A stretch of DNA of 64,000 nt from Tengunoibacter tsumagoiensis (GCF_003967535.1 NZ_BIFR01000001.1:4401001-4465000), one strand, 5' to 3'; positions 27,838 through 37,820 are shown, counted from the stretch's first letter. Numbers and translations are program-made. The notes: a model not told the origin generated them from the letters alone.

Positions 27838-29523
27838 TCATAAGGTATCTGGATCAAACGTCCCGGTGGGGAGGGTCACAAAAAAGATGACGCCTCCACC
27901 TGGCCGTGGCTCCGCCCAGATACGTCCATGATGGGCTTCAACCAGGCCTTTGCAGACAGCCAGGCCAAGACCAGAGCCAGTGGACTGCTCTTCATTTTGC
28001 TGCTCGGGACGTGGCGTCAGGACGCGATAGAATTTGTCAAAGATATGTTCAAGGTCCTCAAGGGCGATACCAGGCCCCCGATCTGCCACGGTGATCTGTA
28101 TCATCTGCTTCTGATCCTCAACGCGCACATCAATTGGCGAATCCGGAGGAGTATAGCGCACAGCATTCTCCAGGAGATTGCTGACAACTTGATCGATATG
28201 AAGGTAATCAAGCTCTACTAATGAAATTTCTTCCGGGAGAAAAAGATGCACTTCTCGCTCTTTGAGCAGTGGCTGGAGCCGCGTTACGACATCTGCAATC
28301 AGCGCGTTGATGTTATACCAATCTTTATCAGGCTGAATCGCTCCATGCTCAATTCTCGACATATCTAACAGGTTTCCCACGAGATGATTCAAACGATCCG
28401 CCTCTTTCTCAATTGAAAGGATAAAGCTTCTACGCTCCTGTTCGCCCCACTCAATCTCCTCCTGGAGCAGGCTTGTTGCCGCTGCCTTAATGACGGTCAG
28501 TGGGGTACGGAGATCGTGTGAGACGGAGGAGAGGAGCGTTGAACGCAGGGCATCTGTCCGTTGTAAGATCTCGATGCTCAGATTCTCACTTTGCAGACGA
28601 GCTCGTTCAATGAGCGATGCGGCCTGATCCAGAAAGGTCCAGAAAAATGGATTGCCGGTCTGAGGATCTGCTCGCAAAAGATCTTCCAATGGCTTTGATC
28701 TGGCCGAGCTCTGAATTTGCAGCCGTATAACTCCGATGATCTGCTCACCTAGCCTCAATGGGAGCCAGCAGATTGATGGGCAGATACGCTCCGAATGGCG
28801 TCCGATGAAAGGATCATAGAGACGATGAGTCCCAGATTTTTTTGTGCTCTCACCTGTTTCTAGCCAGCATAACCGTTGCTCTTGCAGCAGAACTTTATGT
28901 GCCAGCATAAGCTCGGACTCCGCTATCTGCACATCAAGAAGAGCCTGTCTGGCACTGGCTTGTACCTGCAATCTTCCCTGTTCATCAGGTTGGAGGAGAA
29001 GACAATCTCTCACACCTCGAGCAGCAAAGACCTTCACGATGGCTTGCACGATCACCTGCGATGGCTTCTGCAATGCCTCCGGTCGCGTGGTCTCGCGGAT
29101 GAGATCGTAGAGGGCATGTGTCTCATGTTCTTGCAATACAGTACTCTGCACCTGTACGCGCAATGAAGAGGCTAACTGGGCCGTCACCAGAGCGACCACC
29201 AGAAAGATAAAGAGTGCAACCCATTCACTGGGATCGTACATGACAAAGGTAAAGAAAGGGGGTACAACAAAGAAATCAAACGCGAGTGAAGCTATCAGCG
29301 ATGTAACGATGGCAGCATAACGTCCACACGTAACGGCAAAGGTCAGGACGACGAGTAGATAGATAATGGAGATATTGGGAATGCGCGGATAGAGGTGAAA
29401 GATGACGATAATCCCAGTAACCCCCAGTGATCCCAACATTGCCAATATGCTCTCAAACAGATAGCGCGACCAGGAGTGGCTCTGCATCCTCTTCATTTTG
29501 GTGACAGCTGACATGGACTGCAT
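27838..29523 (-). CDS. KdpD-like sensor histidine kinase lacking the N-terminal KdpD/USP domains
   Basis: 561 residues. Four membrane helices at 28-125 form a DUF4118 module, followed by a GAF-like linker (about 140-320). The kinase core has the H-box SSVSHDLRTPLTVI, N-box NLLENAVRYTPP and G-boxes DRGPGIALEDLEHIFDKFYR and GSGLGLAVCKGLVEAHHG. Canonical KdpD is about 890 residues with an N-terminal ATP-binding/USP region, absent here, so K+ sensing may rely on the membrane module or another protein. ATG 29523 follows AAGGATC; ATG 29514 is an alternative. It is co-directional with kdpE and the kdp genes. Confidence 0.88.
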   Translation of the reverse strand: MQSMSAVTKMKRMQSHSWSRYLFESILAMLGSLGVTGIIVIFHLYPRIPNISIIYLLVVLTFAVTCGRYAAIVTSLIASLAFDFFVVPPFFTFVMYDPSEWVALFIFLVVALVTAQLASSLRVQVQSTVLQEHETHALYDLIRETTRPEALQKPSQVIVQAIVKVFAARGVRDCLLLQPDEQGRLQVQASARQALLDVQIAESELMLAHKVLLQEQRLCWLETGESTKKSGTHRLYDPFIGRHSERICPSICWLPLRLGEQIIGVIRLQIQSSARSKPLEDLLRADPQTGNPFFWTFLDQAASLIERARLQSENLSIEILQRTDALRSTLLSSVSHDLRTPLTVIKAAATSLLQEEIEWGEQERRSFILSIEKEADRLNHLVGNLLDMSRIEHGAIQPDKDWYNINALIADVVTRLQPLLKEREVHLFLPEEISLVELDYLHIDQVVSNLLENAVRYTPPDSPIDVRVEDQKQMIQITVADRGPGIALEDLEHIFDKFYRVLTPRPEQQNEEQSTGSGLGLAVCKGLVEAHHGRIWAEPRPGGGVIFFVTLPTGTFDPDTL

Positions 29524-30246
29524 AGCAGAAGATCCTTTTCTCGTCTGTTTTCCTGCTCTGTTGCTCGAACAAAGATAAAAAAGGGAAACAGAGCGTCTGA
29601 GATTGTTTTATCAGACAAAACTATAAGGAAATTCTGCTCAACAAACGTTCTGAGAAGGGGGGCGAACTCTCAAGATTCACTCAAAAAAATCAGCGGGTGG
29701 GTGAAGATTCCTTGAACGTATGAGCACGAAGGGCTCTCCATCGGATGGAGAGCTCTTCATGCCCATTTGAGGTCTGTAGAGCACAAGACCTTCAGGCTTG
29801 ACAGACCTTCTAGCGATCCATTATCATCATAACTATGACAACGCTACAGCTTACACATGTATCGGCAATCACTACCATTCTACGGATGGCCGATCACTAT
29901 CTGAACCCGGTTCGTGTGTCACATTCCTTTGCCGCATAAGCAGCCTGGCGCTGAAATGCTTGTGCGGCGGATCGTTGCGCGGACCTGAATACCACTCGAG
30001 GCATGCTTCTGATAAAGAGGGCATGTCGCATCTGGTATGGGACTTCGCTTCCTCCTCCCCTCTCTTCGTTCTTCTGGCTCAACCATACCATGCCTGCGTT
30101 CTTTGGCATGGATAAAAACGTGGTGTTATCGTTTTAGAAGAACTGCTCCTGCGCCACTTCTCGCTTGTGACAGTGTTCACGCCAGGCTCTTTCCTCACGC
30201 ATTATCCACTGTTTATGCCTGACTTTACTATGAAAGAGCCACGACC
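29524..30246. other. 723-base intergenic region with a hairpin
   Basis: No gene is supported. GCTCTCCAT (29733-29741), loop CGG, ATGGAGAGC (29745-29753) is a nine-pair stem. Several frames of 60-105 codons lack ribosome sites and familiar sequence. Promoters for the sensor kinase (minus) and the MFS gene (plus) must lie here. Confidence 0.45.
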
Positions 30247-31512
30247 ATGAAAGATTCTTTATGCGAAGCTACGACTTCATCTATACAGGTACACCAGCCC
30301 TGGCGTAGATGGCTAGCAACCTTTTTTTGCCATACCTCATTGATGCGCCTGTTATTCACAAGCGCGATCTGGATGATCTATCTGAAGCAACATGGCTATT
30401 CACCATTTACCATTGGTTTATTGGAGATGACGTTCCATGTTGCAAAATTTGCCGCTGAGGTGCCTACAGGGATCTTTGCTGATCTGCTGGGGCGTCGGCG
30501 CAGTCTGATGATGTACTGTCTGCTGAGTGCGATTGATACACTTGTCTATCTGCACCCTACGCTTCCGCTCCTCTTCTGTGGCTTTGCCCTCTCAGGTATC
30601 TCTTATGCCTTCCTGGGTGGTGCCAGCGATGCCATTCTCTGGACATTGACAGGTCATGCGACCTCTGAAACTCCTGAACGACACACGACACTTTATAGCC
30701 GCTTCTTTAGTCTGAGTCTGATGTTCAGCATTGTTTTTGAGATGTTGGGCACCAGTCTGGGAGGCTATCTGGGTACGATGATGGAGGTTCTACCATTTCT
30801 CTGTCGAGGCGTGGTCTGTCTCCTCGCGATTATCCCCTTGCTGCTCCTTCCTGTTCAGGTTACAGATCCCCAGCAGGAGAGACATGACCATCCAAATCCA
30901 TTGACTCACCTGCTGGCCGGACTAAAGATCGTCTGGCAGTCGCCCCAGTTGTTGGGACTTATCTGTATCTCGGGCCTGACCGAGAGCTGTGGCACGACCA
31001 TCTACTTCTTTGTGCAGTTGCAGTTTCACGATGCAGGCTTCTCTCTGAGTAGCGTCGGGATCATTATGGCCCTGGCCAGCCTGAGCCAGTTTGGATTTAC
31101 AGCGCTCGCTCCCTATCTGTTGCGCCGGATACGAGGGAAAGTCCTCCTGCCGATCTGCTTTCTCGCTCAGCTAAGTGGTCTGCTTCTGATGATTGTTCCG
31201 CAGTCAACGCTGAACCTGTCTGGCTTTCTCGTGCTTTTTCAGGCCTCAACGGCCATTCTGTATCCAACGATAAGCACAAAGATTAATGAAAGGGCTCCAG
31301 AGAAGCAACGGGCAACGGTTCTGTCTTTTGAGACCGGGCTCTTTAGCCTGGCAATGATCGTGCTGTTTCCGCTTTTTGGGCTGGGATTAACCAGCTCAAC
31401 CTATAGTAGCGTCTATAGCTGGACAGCGGTTGCCCTGACCAGTGGAGGATTGATAACCTACCTGGTCGTGCAGGCCCGCACGCGCTGGTTAGCACAACCA
31501 CCATTAGCATAG
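30247..31512 (+). CDS. Major facilitator superfamily transporter
   Basis: 421 residues with about 12 membrane helices. The signature between helices 2 and 3 is present as GIFADLLGRRRSLMMY. The central loop (QVTDPQQERHDHPNPL) separates two six-helix halves. Overall it resembles drug/multidrug efflux MFS proteins, but the substrate cannot be told. The ribosome site is weak (GAAAGAG). The last codons (LAQPPLA and the TAG) lie in a direct repeat that recurs at 35025, so the C-terminus may not be original. No regulator is adjacent. Confidence 0.82.
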   Translation: MKDSLCEATTSSIQVHQPWRRWLATFFCHTSLMRLLFTSAIWMIYLKQHGYSPFTIGLLEMTFHVAKFAAEVPTGIFADLLGRRRSLMMYCLLSAIDTLVYLHPTLPLLFCGFALSGISYAFLGGASDAILWTLTGHATSETPERHTTLYSRFFSLSLMFSIVFEMLGTSLGGYLGTMMEVLPFLCRGVVCLLAIIPLLLLPVQVTDPQQERHDHPNPLTHLLAGLKIVWQSPQLLGLICISGLTESCGTTIYFFVQLQFHDAGFSLSSVGIIMALASLSQFGFTALAPYLLRRIRGKVLLPICFLAQLSGLLLMIVPQSTLNLSGFLVLFQASTAILYPTISTKINERAPEKQRATVLSFETGLFSLAMIVLFPLFGLGLTSSTYSSVYSWTAVALTSGGLITYLVVQARTRWLAQPPLA

Positions 31513-31559
31513 GGCCCCGCCTGTCTCGTGGTCGTGATGTATCACGACCACGGCTCGAG
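31489..31559. repeat. Direct repeat A with perfect palindrome
   Basis: About 71 bases from TTAGCACAACCACCATTAGC to CGGCTCGAG. It contains TGGTCGTGAT-GT-ATCACGACCA. The same sequence, two bases shorter, lies at 35025-35093 in the same orientation. The MFS stop codon is inside it. Confidence 0.9.
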
Positions 31560-31731
31560 TATTCAGCGCTGATTTGCGCTCGGTCTGGCAAGATGGTAAG
31601 CTACATCTGCGCTATTCCTTGTCTTCATAGGTACTTTAATATTTTTCTATTTCGGCAAGGTTTAGCTTCTTTTTTTACTCTCACAGGACTTTCGGGACGA
31701 CCAAAAAGCCCTGCTGGTAGGCTTACAACAG

Positions 31732-31761
31732 TTGATAAAAAAGAGCAAATTACGCTATACA
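31732..31761 (+). promoter_or_regulatory. Candidate promoter of the glycoside hydrolase gene
   Basis: TTGATA (31732-31737), 18-base spacer, TATACA (31756-31761), 41 bases before the ATG at 31803. Confidence 0.4.
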
Positions 31762-31802
31762 TTCCTTGCTGTTAATACAGGGGTAAAAAGGGGTAAGAAA
31801 GA

Positions 31803-34800
31803 ATGCACGACCAGTTGCGACACCAATTTCAAGCAGGAACCGCTGATTTCCGTCCTATTCCATTCTGGTTCTGGAACAATGACCTTTCAGAAACATCTAT
31901 TTTGTCCAGTCTTAATGAGCTCTTTGCCAAAGGCATACGTGAGGTACTGATTCACCCTCGTACAGGGATGAGCGTCGACTATTTCTCGGATCTTTTCTGG
32001 GAACGGGTGAGTTTTGCCGTGAAAGAGGCCGCCGCACGTGGTATGAAGGTCTGGCTTTACGACGAGTTTAACTGGCCTTCAGGTGCTGTTGGTGGTCAAT
32101 TATTAGCCGCCCATCCTCAGTATATGATGCGTCTGTTAAATGTCGAGTCGCTGACAGTAGCGTTTCAGCAAGAAGTAACGATCCCTTTCCCTGGCCAGTT
32201 CTTAGCCGCGTTCCTGTTAGATGAAGAGAACGGAACCTATCGTCCTCTCGAGGGCAACGTGCTACCCAGGGTAGAAGGGGCTCCAGAGACAGACTTTCGT
32301 CCGGCGTCAGAAGCCTTTTTCCCCGGGCAAAATGCCGCCGAAATCGCCGTCTTTGGAGGCCAGCCTGACAATCTCTATCGCCAACAATTTGTGACCACGA
32401 CCCCTCCAGGCCGTATCCTCGTCTTCTCCGTTGAAATGAATCGTACCAGCTGGGCGCATACGACACACCAGCATACTCCCTTGCAAGCAGGTTTTATCGA
32501 CAAACTGAACCCTGAGGCCGTGCAAACGTTTATCAACATGACACACGAAGCCTATTATGAGCGGCTCGGAGAGTATTTTGGCACCACCATCGTGGGTATC
32601 TTCACAGACGAGCCAGCAGCCTGGGCATTTCCTAATCACTTTGATTTTTTTGCGCCGGTCAGGCAATCTTCATTTGTCTGGTCGCAGCATCTGCTGGAGC
32701 GCTTTCAAGAGCGCTATGGCTATACGCTGGTTGAGCATCTACCAGAGCTTGTTTTTGATGCGCCTGCTGCGAAAAAAACACGTCACGCTTTCTGGCAACT
32801 GGCAAATGAGATGTACCGCGAAGCCTACTTCCAGCCAATTGCCAGGTGGTGTGAGGAGAAAGGCATCGCGTTTACTGGACATCTGAATATGGAAGAGACG
32901 CCTGAGACGTTGATTCGCTACGAGACTGGTATCTTCAACAATTTACGTGATATGCAGATTCCTGGCTATGACTTTCTCGCCCAGCAGCCGGGCTATAAAT
33001 TCCCGGTGTTGAATTTTAGTGCCAAACTCGTATCGAGTATTGCTCACGCTTTGGGGAGAGAGCGTGTCATGTGTGAAATCTTCGGAGCCTCGGGCTGGCA
33101 AACCTCATTGGCAGACTGTCGGAAGACGCTGAACTGGATTATGGCAACGGGTATCTCTTTACTCTCCACCCATGGGCATTTTCTGTCAATCCAGGGCATG
33201 CGCAAGCGCGATTACCCACCCTCACACTCGCCGCATGAACCCTGGTGGCGCTATTATGAACAGTTTAGCCAGTATTGCAATCGAACAGGCTTGTTAACCA
33301 CGTATGGAGCTTACCAGGGCGATATTGCGATTCTCTACTCTTTCGGCAACCAGTGGATGCGCTATAGCCTGGATCAACAACAACGTGATCCCAGACAGGA
33401 AGAACATCAACGCTTTGTCTCTTTGATAATCGCCTTTTTACGACACCAGCATGATTTCGATTTTGTCTTTGATGAACAATGGAAAGAAGGCTTGCTAGAG
33501 ATACGAGATGGGCAATTGATCGCTCCAGGAGCGACCTATCGGCTGCTGGTGATTCCTCCTGTGGAGTCCCTGCCACTCCAGGTTGCTTCCGCCATCGTCG
33601 CGTATGCGCGTAGTGGAGGACGCGTTGTGCTCATAGGCTCATGGCCTGTTACTTCAGAAGAACAGGTCAATGATCCGCGCATGATCGCTCTTGGGCAGGA
33701 ATTGCTCCTCTTCTCAGAGACCCAGGTTCAGTGCATCGCCCCTATTGATGAATGGCCCCGTGTGGTTCAGCAAGTGATAGATCTCCTGGAAAGAACGCAT
33801 CCTTTGCCAGCAAGAATCGTAGCGGATCAGCGCGAGGATTGTATTATGATGCATCGGCAGGGAAGTGATTATGAACTTGTGTACATAGCCAATGTCGGTG
33901 AGCACAGACTGCAAGGGAGCATCGAACTCCTGAAGGATGGTGCCTGGGAAATGTGGAATCCAGAGAATGGTGAGCAGTATCGGATTCCGTTGCCGCCTCA
34001 AGGTGCGTGCCCACAGGCAGTTGACCTGGTGCTCTATGCTGGCGAGGTTCGCTGTTTCGTTCGGCCTGTAACAGCTCAAACAGTCCAGGAGCCACTGACG
34101 CCAGCGCTGCTAAAAAGTGGTCTGGAAAACCGGCAACGTATTGTTGATCTGAGTGAAGGATGGACAGTGAGACCACTCAGAGGCAATATGTATGCTCCAG
34201 ATACCTGGGAGGCGCGTCTGGTCGAAAATGGTTCAGATTGGACCCCCTTCCCTGTTACTAGAGACTTCTGGCCAAAGCCTCAACTGGTGCGTGAAGTAAT
34301 GATCCCCGGTGCCCTTTGCCAGTTCAAAACAAGCTTCACCTGGGAAGGAACGTCTATTCCCACTGATTTACAGCTCGTTCTGGAGCAAGAACGAGATCTC
34401 CGTGTCTGGCTCAATGAGCAAGAGCTTGAACGCAGTGAACTGAAGGAATGGCTGTGGGATGAAAGTAATATTGCCTATGGGCTTACAGCCAGAGTCCGCC
34501 CAGGTCTCAATCATCTCCTCATTGAGCAACGCTGGCCTGACTACCTGGGTGGTTTTCATCCTCCGTACGCGACCCTGGAGCCAGTGGTGATTTATGGTTC
34601 ATTCCGCTTCAGTGAGGGAAAGCTCAGAGTACTCTCTTCAGAAATTGCCAGTGGGAGCTGGCACACGCAAGGATTCCCTCACTACATCGGGTTTATGGAG
34701 TATCACCACCTCTTCCATATAGAGGAGGTGAGACCGCAACCGCAATCGTATACCCTCACCTTTGAAGCTCTGCGAGAAACTGCTGAGGTATGGGTGAATG

Positions 34801-34988
34801 GTGTGCGTGTGGGCGTCCGCGCCTGGGGGCCGTTCGAGTTTGATCTGAGTGGACTGCTTCATGGCGGGGAGAACGAGATTCGTGTGCTGATAAGTAATAC
34901 AGCGGCCAACCTCTTGCAACCGGACAATGCTCAGCCATGTGGACTGTTGGGAAAAGCAGGATTGTACCTGTCATCTGGACGCCAATAA
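31803..34988 (+). CDS. Large glycoside hydrolase, GH106-like (alpha-L-rhamnosidase type)
   Basis: 1061 residues, no signal peptide, so probably cytosolic. The N-terminal TIM-barrel region has RPIPFWFWNNDLSETSILSS, VLIHPRTGM, KVWLYDEFNWPSGAVGG and TDEPAAW, typical of GH106-like proteins. The middle contains a beta-galactosidase trimerisation-like fold (SGGRVVLIGSWP). The C-terminal third has jelly-roll, sugar-binding-like segments (ETAEVWVNGVRVGVRAWGPF). The expected reaction is release of a terminal deoxy-sugar such as rhamnose from plant or bacterial glycans; the exact substrate is inferred. A weak AAGGGG site precedes the ATG. The gene is bracketed by about 70-base direct repeats. Confidence 0.8.
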   Translation: MHDQLRHQFQAGTADFRPIPFWFWNNDLSETSILSSLNELFAKGIREVLIHPRTGMSVDYFSDLFWERVSFAVKEAAARGMKVWLYDEFNWPSGAVGGQLLAAHPQYMMRLLNVESLTVAFQQEVTIPFPGQFLAAFLLDEENGTYRPLEGNVLPRVEGAPETDFRPASEAFFPGQNAAEIAVFGGQPDNLYRQQFVTTTPPGRILVFSVEMNRTSWAHTTHQHTPLQAGFIDKLNPEAVQTFINMTHEAYYERLGEYFGTTIVGIFTDEPAAWAFPNHFDFFAPVRQSSFVWSQHLLERFQERYGYTLVEHLPELVFDAPAAKKTRHAFWQLANEMYREAYFQPIARWCEEKGIAFTGHLNMEETPETLIRYETGIFNNLRDMQIPGYDFLAQQPGYKFPVLNFSAKLVSSIAHALGRERVMCEIFGASGWQTSLADCRKTLNWIMATGISLLSTHGHFLSIQGMRKRDYPPSHSPHEPWWRYYEQFSQYCNRTGLLTTYGAYQGDIAILYSFGNQWMRYSLDQQQRDPRQEEHQRFVSLIIAFLRHQHDFDFVFDEQWKEGLLEIRDGQLIAPGATYRLLVIPPVESLPLQVASAIVAYARSGGRVVLIGSWPVTSEEQVNDPRMIALGQELLLFSETQVQCIAPIDEWPRVVQQVIDLLERTHPLPARIVADQREDCIMMHRQGSDYELVYIANVGEHRLQGSIELLKDGAWEMWNPENGEQYRIPLPPQGACPQAVDLVLYAGEVRCFVRPVTAQTVQEPLTPALLKSGLENRQRIVDLSEGWTVRPLRGNMYAPDTWEARLVENGSDWTPFPVTRDFWPKPQLVREVMIPGALCQFKTSFTWEGTSIPTDLQLVLEQERDLRVWLNEQELERSELKEWLWDESNIAYGLTARVRPGLNHLLIEQRWPDYLGGFHPPYATLEPVVIYGSFRFSEGKLRVLSSEIASGSWHTQGFPHYIGFMEYHHLFHIEEVRPQPQSYTLTFEALRETAEVWVNGVRVGVRAWGPFEFDLSGLLHGGENEIRVLISNTAANLLQPDNAQPCGLLGKAGLYLSSGRQ

Positions 34989-35024
34989 CGTCGCTTCTCT
35001 GACTCGTTTCCGTTCTGATCATCT

Positions 35025-35093
35025 TTAGCACAACCACCATTAGCATAGGGCCCCCTGTCTCGTGGTCGTGATGTATCACGACCACGGCTCGAG
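35025..35093. repeat. Direct repeat B, second copy
   Basis: Nearly identical to 31489-31559, including the palindrome TGGTCGTGAT-GT-ATCACGACCA. It includes a stray copy of the last MFS codons, though no MFS gene precedes it here. Confidence 0.9.
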
Positions 35094-35291
35094 CATCAGG
35101 TAGCTCTACCAGACCACAACCACGTTTGATTTTTTAAACCAATCAGCGTTTACCTCTTTGTAGAGTGATTCTATCTTATCTTAAAGATTGTCTTAATACG
35201 CTCTTAATAAATCCTTAACAATACTATAACTTTTTTGCCTGATAATAAGGTTGGCGTAATAGCCTCTAATCGGAAGGAGGGCGGCTTGCAT

Positions 35292-35324
35292 GTGAGCGTC
35301 AGTCGCCATGTTGCCGCAGATTAA
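35292..35324 (+). CDS. Possible 10-residue leader peptide upstream of the kinase
   Basis: GTG at 35292 follows AAGGAGGG with a ten-base gap and encodes MSVSRHVAAD, stopping at TAA 35322-35324. The stop is three bases before the kinase ATG (35328) and in the same frame, while the kinase ATG has no ribosome site of its own. Either the kinase is translated by reinitiation from this leader, or a stop has interrupted a former N-terminal extension. An ATG-TGA at 35290 overlaps the GTG. Confidence 0.4.
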   Translation: MSVSRHVAAD

Positions 35325-35327
35325 AAT

Positions 35328-37820
35328 ATGGGACAAGCAGGAGGCCCACGCATTTGTGGGAACTGTGGAACAAGTAACGCAGCCGCAGATCAATTTTGCT
35401 CGAATTGCGGCTATGCACTCGATAGTGTGCCAACCAGTTATCCAACCATTCAGGGACCCGCCAGTAATCCTTTCAACCAGCCCACAATTCAAGCAACTTC
35501 TTCCAATAGTGGAGCCAGTGGTGGGCGGCGGATTACCGGTGCATTTTTGCCCGGAAATATGCTAGGTGGTCGCTATCGGGTTGTCCAGATGATTGGAAAA
35601 GGCGGCTTTGGTGCGGTCTATCAGGCTCGCGATGAGCGTTTCCAGTCGAAGCGTGTCGTTGCCATCAAAGAGATGAGCGATGCCCAACTTAGTGCGAACG
35701 AAAAAGCGAGAGCCATTCAAGATTTCCGGAACGAGGCCGAACTGCTGGTCGAACTCAATCACCCAAACCTGCCCAATGTCAGTGACTTTTTTGAAGAGGC
35801 AGGCAAAGCCTATCTGGTGATGGAGTTTGTCGAGGGCAAGACCCTCGAGGCAAAGCAGGCAGAAGCAAATGCTCCACTCAATGAGCAGTTGGTGATGGGC
35901 TGGGCTCTACAACTTTGTGGCGTGTTGCACTATCTCCATACCCGACCACGTCCCATCATTTTCCGCGATATGAAGCCTGCCAATGTGATGGTGACAAACG
36001 ATGGGCAGATTAAGCTGATTGACTTTGGTATTGCTCGCATTTTTAAAGCGGCTGGCACCAAGGATACGACCCTCCTGGGTTCACAGGGCTATGCTCCTCT
36101 AGAGCAATATGGTCGTGGACAGAGCGATGCTCGCTCCGATATCTATGCCCTGGGCGCAACCCTCTACGATCTCTTAACGAAAGAGGTTCCGGCTGATTCC
36201 CCCTCACGGCGCGTTCAGCCAGCATTTTTTGTGCCTCCACGCCAGATTAACCCACAGCTCTCACAACCTACTGAAGCAATTGTGTTGAAGGCTATGGCGG
36301 AAGATCCACAGGATCGCTATCAATCAGCCGCTGAAATGTATGAGGCTATTGCCGATAGTGGCATCACCACAACGAGTCATACGCTTCTCTCTCGCGGCAA
36401 TACTGGACCCAATATGCCTACGATCCTGGCTGGCAATACACGCACAACAACGGGTACGCAGGTGGCAACGGCTTCTCATATTCCTTCTGGCCCATCGGCT
36501 CAGCCTCAGAAAGTCACCGGGCCCGCTCAGGGTCAGATGATGGCCCCTCCTCCTTCAACCACAGGCTCATCTGTAAGCCGCCGCGCATTCTTAATTGGCG
36601 GTGCAGTTGTCGTTGGAGCCGCTGCTGTGGGTGGAACAGCCATCTATCTGGCAAATAGTAAAAACAAACAGACACAAAATGGGTCTGGAACCACAATAAA
36701 ACTTCAGTTTACGTATAGTACGGAGAAAAAAGACTGGATAAGTCAGGCTATCACGACATTTAATCAAAGTAATACACAGTTGCAAGGCAAAACTATCGAG
36801 ATTATGGGGGATCAGCAGGGCTCTGGCGATGCAAAAAATCAGATTCTCAATGGGAGCCTCAAGCCAATCATCTGGAGTCCAGCCAGTACCCTGGAGATCA
36901 ATCAGCTCAATCTTCATTGGAAAACGCAACATACAAATGAACTTACGATCTCCTCAGGAGATTACTATCCAAGGCAGCTGGTCTATAGCCCCCTTGTCTT
37001 TGCCATCTGGCATGATCGAGCACAGTTGCTCAAGCGGAAATACACTTCTCTCGATTGGAAGAGTATTCATGATGCTCTCCAGCTTCCAAGTTGGGGGAGT
37101 ATCGATGGCGGACAGACCAGTTGGGGACAGGTCAAGCTGGGTCAGACGCGCCCGGATCAGTCCAATAGTGGGCTCCTTAGCATTACCTTAATTGCCTATT
37201 CCTACTATAATCGCACGCGTTCGCTCACCACTGATAATATTCAAGACCCGGGCTTCATCAAATATTTTCAGGAGATCGAGGATGCTGTCCTGAGCTTTGG
37301 ACGGAGTAGTGGCACCTACCTACAAAATGAGGTCATTCAAAGAGGACCAGCCGTCTACGATATCATTCCAATCTATGAAAATCTCGTCATTACCAATATA
37401 AAGCAATCTCAAAGCTTACAGGGGCAACTTCTACAACCCTTCTATCCTGATGTCAATATCATTAGCGATCATCCCTTTGCTATTCTCAATGGCGATTGGG
37501 TCACTGACGAGCAGAAACAGGCGGCAAAGATCTTTCGTGATTTCCTCCTGTCGGATAATCAGCAGCGTCAGGCCCTGCTTAGTGGCTTCCGCCCGGCCAA
37601 CCAGAGTATCAAATTAACTGATTCCATCGCGAATAATCCTTTCACGAATAAAGATGTGTCTGTACCAACAGATATTAGCAATCAGGCTCAGCCGCCAAAT
37701 GGTGATGTAGTGGACGCGCTTTTAAAACTCTGGACAGATAAGTATAATAGCGCAGCAACTGCTCTATCCCAGGCCCCGGCACTTGATAAAGGATCACAGG
37801 TCTATGAACGTATTGTCTAA
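35328..37820 (+). CDS. Membrane Ser/Thr protein kinase with zinc ribbon and external solute-binding domain
   Basis: 830 residues. Zinc ribbon Cys10/13/24/27; Ser/Thr kinase domain about 83-345 with GKGGFG (90-95), Lys114, FRDMKPAN (Asp214, Asn219; Phe replaces the usual His) and D232FG; then a Thr/Pro/Ser-rich linker. One membrane helix (SRRAFLIGGAVVVGAAAVGG, about 417-441) places the C-terminus outside. Residues 456-800 form a periplasmic-binding-like domain (IQ..ILNGSLKPIIWSP). It reads as a one-component receptor kinase: ligand binding outside, phosphorylation inside. The same binding domain occurs in the next gene, whose ATG overlaps this gene's end by 17 bases. Ligand and targets are unknown. 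Confidence 0.88.
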   Translation: MGQAGGPRICGNCGTSNAAADQFCSNCGYALDSVPTSYPTIQGPASNPFNQPTIQATSSNSGASGGRRITGAFLPGNMLGGRYRVVQMIGKGGFGAVYQARDERFQSKRVVAIKEMSDAQLSANEKARAIQDFRNEAELLVELNHPNLPNVSDFFEEAGKAYLVMEFVEGKTLEAKQAEANAPLNEQLVMGWALQLCGVLHYLHTRPRPIIFRDMKPANVMVTNDGQIKLIDFGIARIFKAAGTKDTTLLGSQGYAPLEQYGRGQSDARSDIYALGATLYDLLTKEVPADSPSRRVQPAFFVPPRQINPQLSQPTEAIVLKAMAEDPQDRYQSAAEMYEAIADSGITTTSHTLLSRGNTGPNMPTILAGNTRTTTGTQVATASHIPSGPSAQPQKVTGPAQGQMMAPPPSTTGSSVSRRAFLIGGAVVVGAAAVGGTAIYLANSKNKQTQNGSGTTIKLQFTYSTEKKDWISQAITTFNQSNTQLQGKTIEIMGDQQGSGDAKNQILNGSLKPIIWSPASTLEINQLNLHWKTQHTNELTISSGDYYPRQLVYSPLVFAIWHDRAQLLKRKYTSLDWKSIHDALQLPSWGSIDGGQTSWGQVKLGQTRPDQSNSGLLSITLIAYSYYNRTRSLTTDNIQDPGFIKYFQEIEDAVLSFGRSSGTYLQNEVIQRGPAVYDIIPIYENLVITNIKQSQSLQGQLLQPFYPDVNIISDHPFAILNGDWVTDEQKQAAKIFRDFLLSDNQQRQALLSGFRPANQSIKLTDSIANNPFTNKDVSVPTDISNQAQPPNGDVVDALLKLWTDKYNSAATALSQAPALDKGSQVYERIV

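Noticed and set aside
29798..30115. 105-codon plus-strand frame in the sensor kinase/MFS gap
   Set aside because: Odd composition, no ribosome site and no family resemblance; treated as intergenic.
35328..37820. Pseudokinase because FRD replaces HRD
   Set aside because: Catalytic Asp, Lys, Asn and DFG are all present; a changed His alone is tolerated in active kinases.
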